Shown: piece by piece, positions 62,603-64,000 of the stretch
Position numbering within the stretch: the stretch's first letter is position 1
Layout: each line of letters begins with the position of its first letter
NCBI RefSeq assembly: GCF_043290135.1
Contig: NC_134710.1
Location: 285,265,276-285,329,275, forward strand
Length of the DNA: 64,000 bases
Direction: 5' to 3'
Origin: Rhipicephalus microplus
Lineage: Eukaryota; Arthropoda; Arachnida; Ixodida; Ixodidae
Made by a program: the position numbers and the translations under genes
Notes under the pieces: model-generated
What the model was told of the DNA's origin: nothing
Seen by the model: only the letters and a program-made list of their open reading frames with translations
Database searches by the model: none

Positions 62603-62690
62603 ATTGCTGCTTTAGCAAATTATATTGCTAAAGCAGCAATTATATCGCTAAATTATATGCTAAGCAGCAAATATATTGCTAAAGCACGGA
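62603..62690. repeat. Palindrome and repeat cluster
   Basis: The 16-bp arms ATTGCTGCTTTAGCAA (62603-62618) and TTGCTAAAGCAGCAAT (62625-62640) enclose ATTATA. Two to three further partial units (TATATGCTAAGCAGCAAA, TATATTGCTAAAGCA) follow to 62686. Confidence 0.85.
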
Positions 62691-63763
62691 GTAAAAACTT
62701 CGTCAAGAGACATGTGAGTCTCCTTTTGCTTTACCACTTGGAAATATTTTTTGTGCATATATGTCTTAAATAAACAGACTGAAATATTGCGTGTCGTCTC
62801 TCTCGTAGGTAGTGTTTGTGCTGTTACTCCCTTGCTGAACACTAAACCAGCTCCCCCCAAAACAGGTAACGATGGGGCTTTACCGATTGGCCTATGGCAG
62901 CGGGCGTTCTTGCCTCCGCTATCCTTGGATTTGCTTTAAATTCGTAATCATGGGAGTGCTAGATAGCACCACTCTTATCTATGGCGGCAAACGCAGAACA
63001 TTCTTCTCAGTGTGTTCTCTCACCACGTCGACCAAGAATGTCATTTTGCCCCGAGTGAGGGACTCAAAGAAAGCGTCAAATCAAGATAACCGCAAGTGTA
63101 CACTTGATTTTTGGCATCAGAAAAAGAGGGCAGTGGATTATTACAAAAACAAAGAAAAAAAGGAGAGAAACCACCCGTTCTTTTCTATATGGAAGTGGGT
63201 ACTGGTTTTTTGCCTTTACACTGTGAATGAAGACACGAAAAGGTGGTTACCGTGACAATCAAAACGCACGCATTTAGTATAGTTTTTTTTTTTTGGAAAG
63301 AAGCATCGCTGACAAATAAAACCCTGTTAAGAGGATTCTCTGCTTTGTAGATGAAAAAAAACAGGGACAGAAATTTTGCTGCGTACAACGAGCTCCATAT
63401 TCTAATGCCTTAACGGTCAGTAACTTACGAAATAAATTTTTTTCTCTTTCGTTTGTGGCCTTAAGTGAAACAAAATAAGAGGAAGTAGGCTGCCTTTCAA
63501 CCACAAAGTCTGTCTGGAGCCTAACGAGTGCTAACAGAGGAAGTGCGTTACGCTATTGTATGGACGCAATGAAGAGAATACCAGGTCGTTTTTTTTCTGT
63601 TCGTTTTTTTTTTCGTTTCACCTTTCGGACGACTCCGGCAGTAATCCGAGCCGTCGTTCACTAGGAGAGAAGGGTTTTGAGTAAATTTGCATGATGGCTG
63701 CCAGTTAAGATCAGGCACCGAAACGTTCACGACCACACCAACGTGCACGGCGTTTGATACGTT
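62691..63763. other. Unassigned AT-rich sequence
   Basis: No coding frame with a recognisable domain. Confidence 0.4.
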
Positions 63764-64000
63764 ATCATCATCATCATCATCATCATCAGCCTTTCTACGT
63801 CCACTGCAGGACAAAGGCCTCTCCCATGTTCCGCCAGTTAACCCGGTCCTGTGCTTGCTGCTGCCAATTTATACCCGCAAACTTCTTAATCTCATCTGCC
63901 CACCTAACCTTCTGTCTTCCCCTAACCCGCTTCCCTTCTCTGGGAATCCAGTTAGTTACCCTTAATGACCAGCGGTTATCCTGTCTACGCGCTACATGTA
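63764..64000 (-). mobile_element. RTE-like LINE 3' end with (GAT)n tail, running off the window
   Basis: The tail lies at 63764-63788. The minus strand then encodes, read back from the stop, AQDRVNWRNMGEAFVLQWT, preceded by a basic stretch with INWQQQ. Better preserved than the copy at 49489; its 5' part lies beyond the right edge. Confidence 0.72.

Overview
The window reads as nuclear DNA of a hard tick (Ixodidae). The main evidence is about ten copies, in both orientations, of one tRNA-headed SINE that matches the tick SINE known as Ruka. Its hallmarks are a Pol III A/B box head, a body containing 'caggtggtcgaaatttcc', and a tail with 'gttttgggacgttaaac' followed by (atca)n. Very long introns, low gene density, many decayed LINE and LTR elements, and long tetranucleotide and (ATT)n microsatellites fit that assignment. 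I see no prokaryotic gene organisation.

One host gene is supported. It lies on the minus strand and runs from about 59.4 kb down to 13.5 kb. Seven coding exons (57959-59405, 54236-54348, 51961-52238, 26545-26853, 25525-25876, 18220-18623, 13531-13831) join with matching intron phases and GT/AG borders. They encode about 1,067 residues: a signal peptide, a Thr/Ser/Pro-rich N-terminal half, a Spatzle-type cystine knot split across exons 4 and 5, and an unusual tail of about 300 residues after the knot. The starting ATG is not in the first visible coding exon and must lie in an upstream exon, possibly outside the window. Spatzle proteins are secreted ligands of Toll-family receptors.

Layout from low to high coordinates: decayed BEL/Pao LTR element (about 620-3250, minus); decayed Ty3-like gag-protease fragment with a 5' LTR end (about 4780-6780, minus); microsatellite block with an inverted pair of an unnamed repeat (7819-9809); 3' end of the Spatzle-like gene (13531-18623); introns holding paired SINEs, a LINE 3' end and a second tRNA-headed SINE (20310-23497); knot exons (25525-26853); then a 25-kb intron. 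That intron carries a hAT-like DNA transposon with an 8-bp target duplication (27244-29870), several SINEs, a short-repeat coding relic (34.9-35.07 kb), a complete gag-only LTR retrotransposon with a 4-bp target duplication (36294-38600), an I-clade-like LINE (44140-47880), a possible Harbinger fragment and an RTE-like LINE tail. Upstream lie exons 3, 2 and 1, with another LINE 3' end (55249-56285) in between. The right end holds SINE and LINE tails and a second RTE-like tail that runs off the window.

The most noteworthy items are the Spatzle-like gene with its extended C-terminus and six-cysteine knot, and the compact gag-only LTR element. No RNA gene, CRISPR array or operon is present. Elsewhere the sequence is AT-rich and I could assign nothing.
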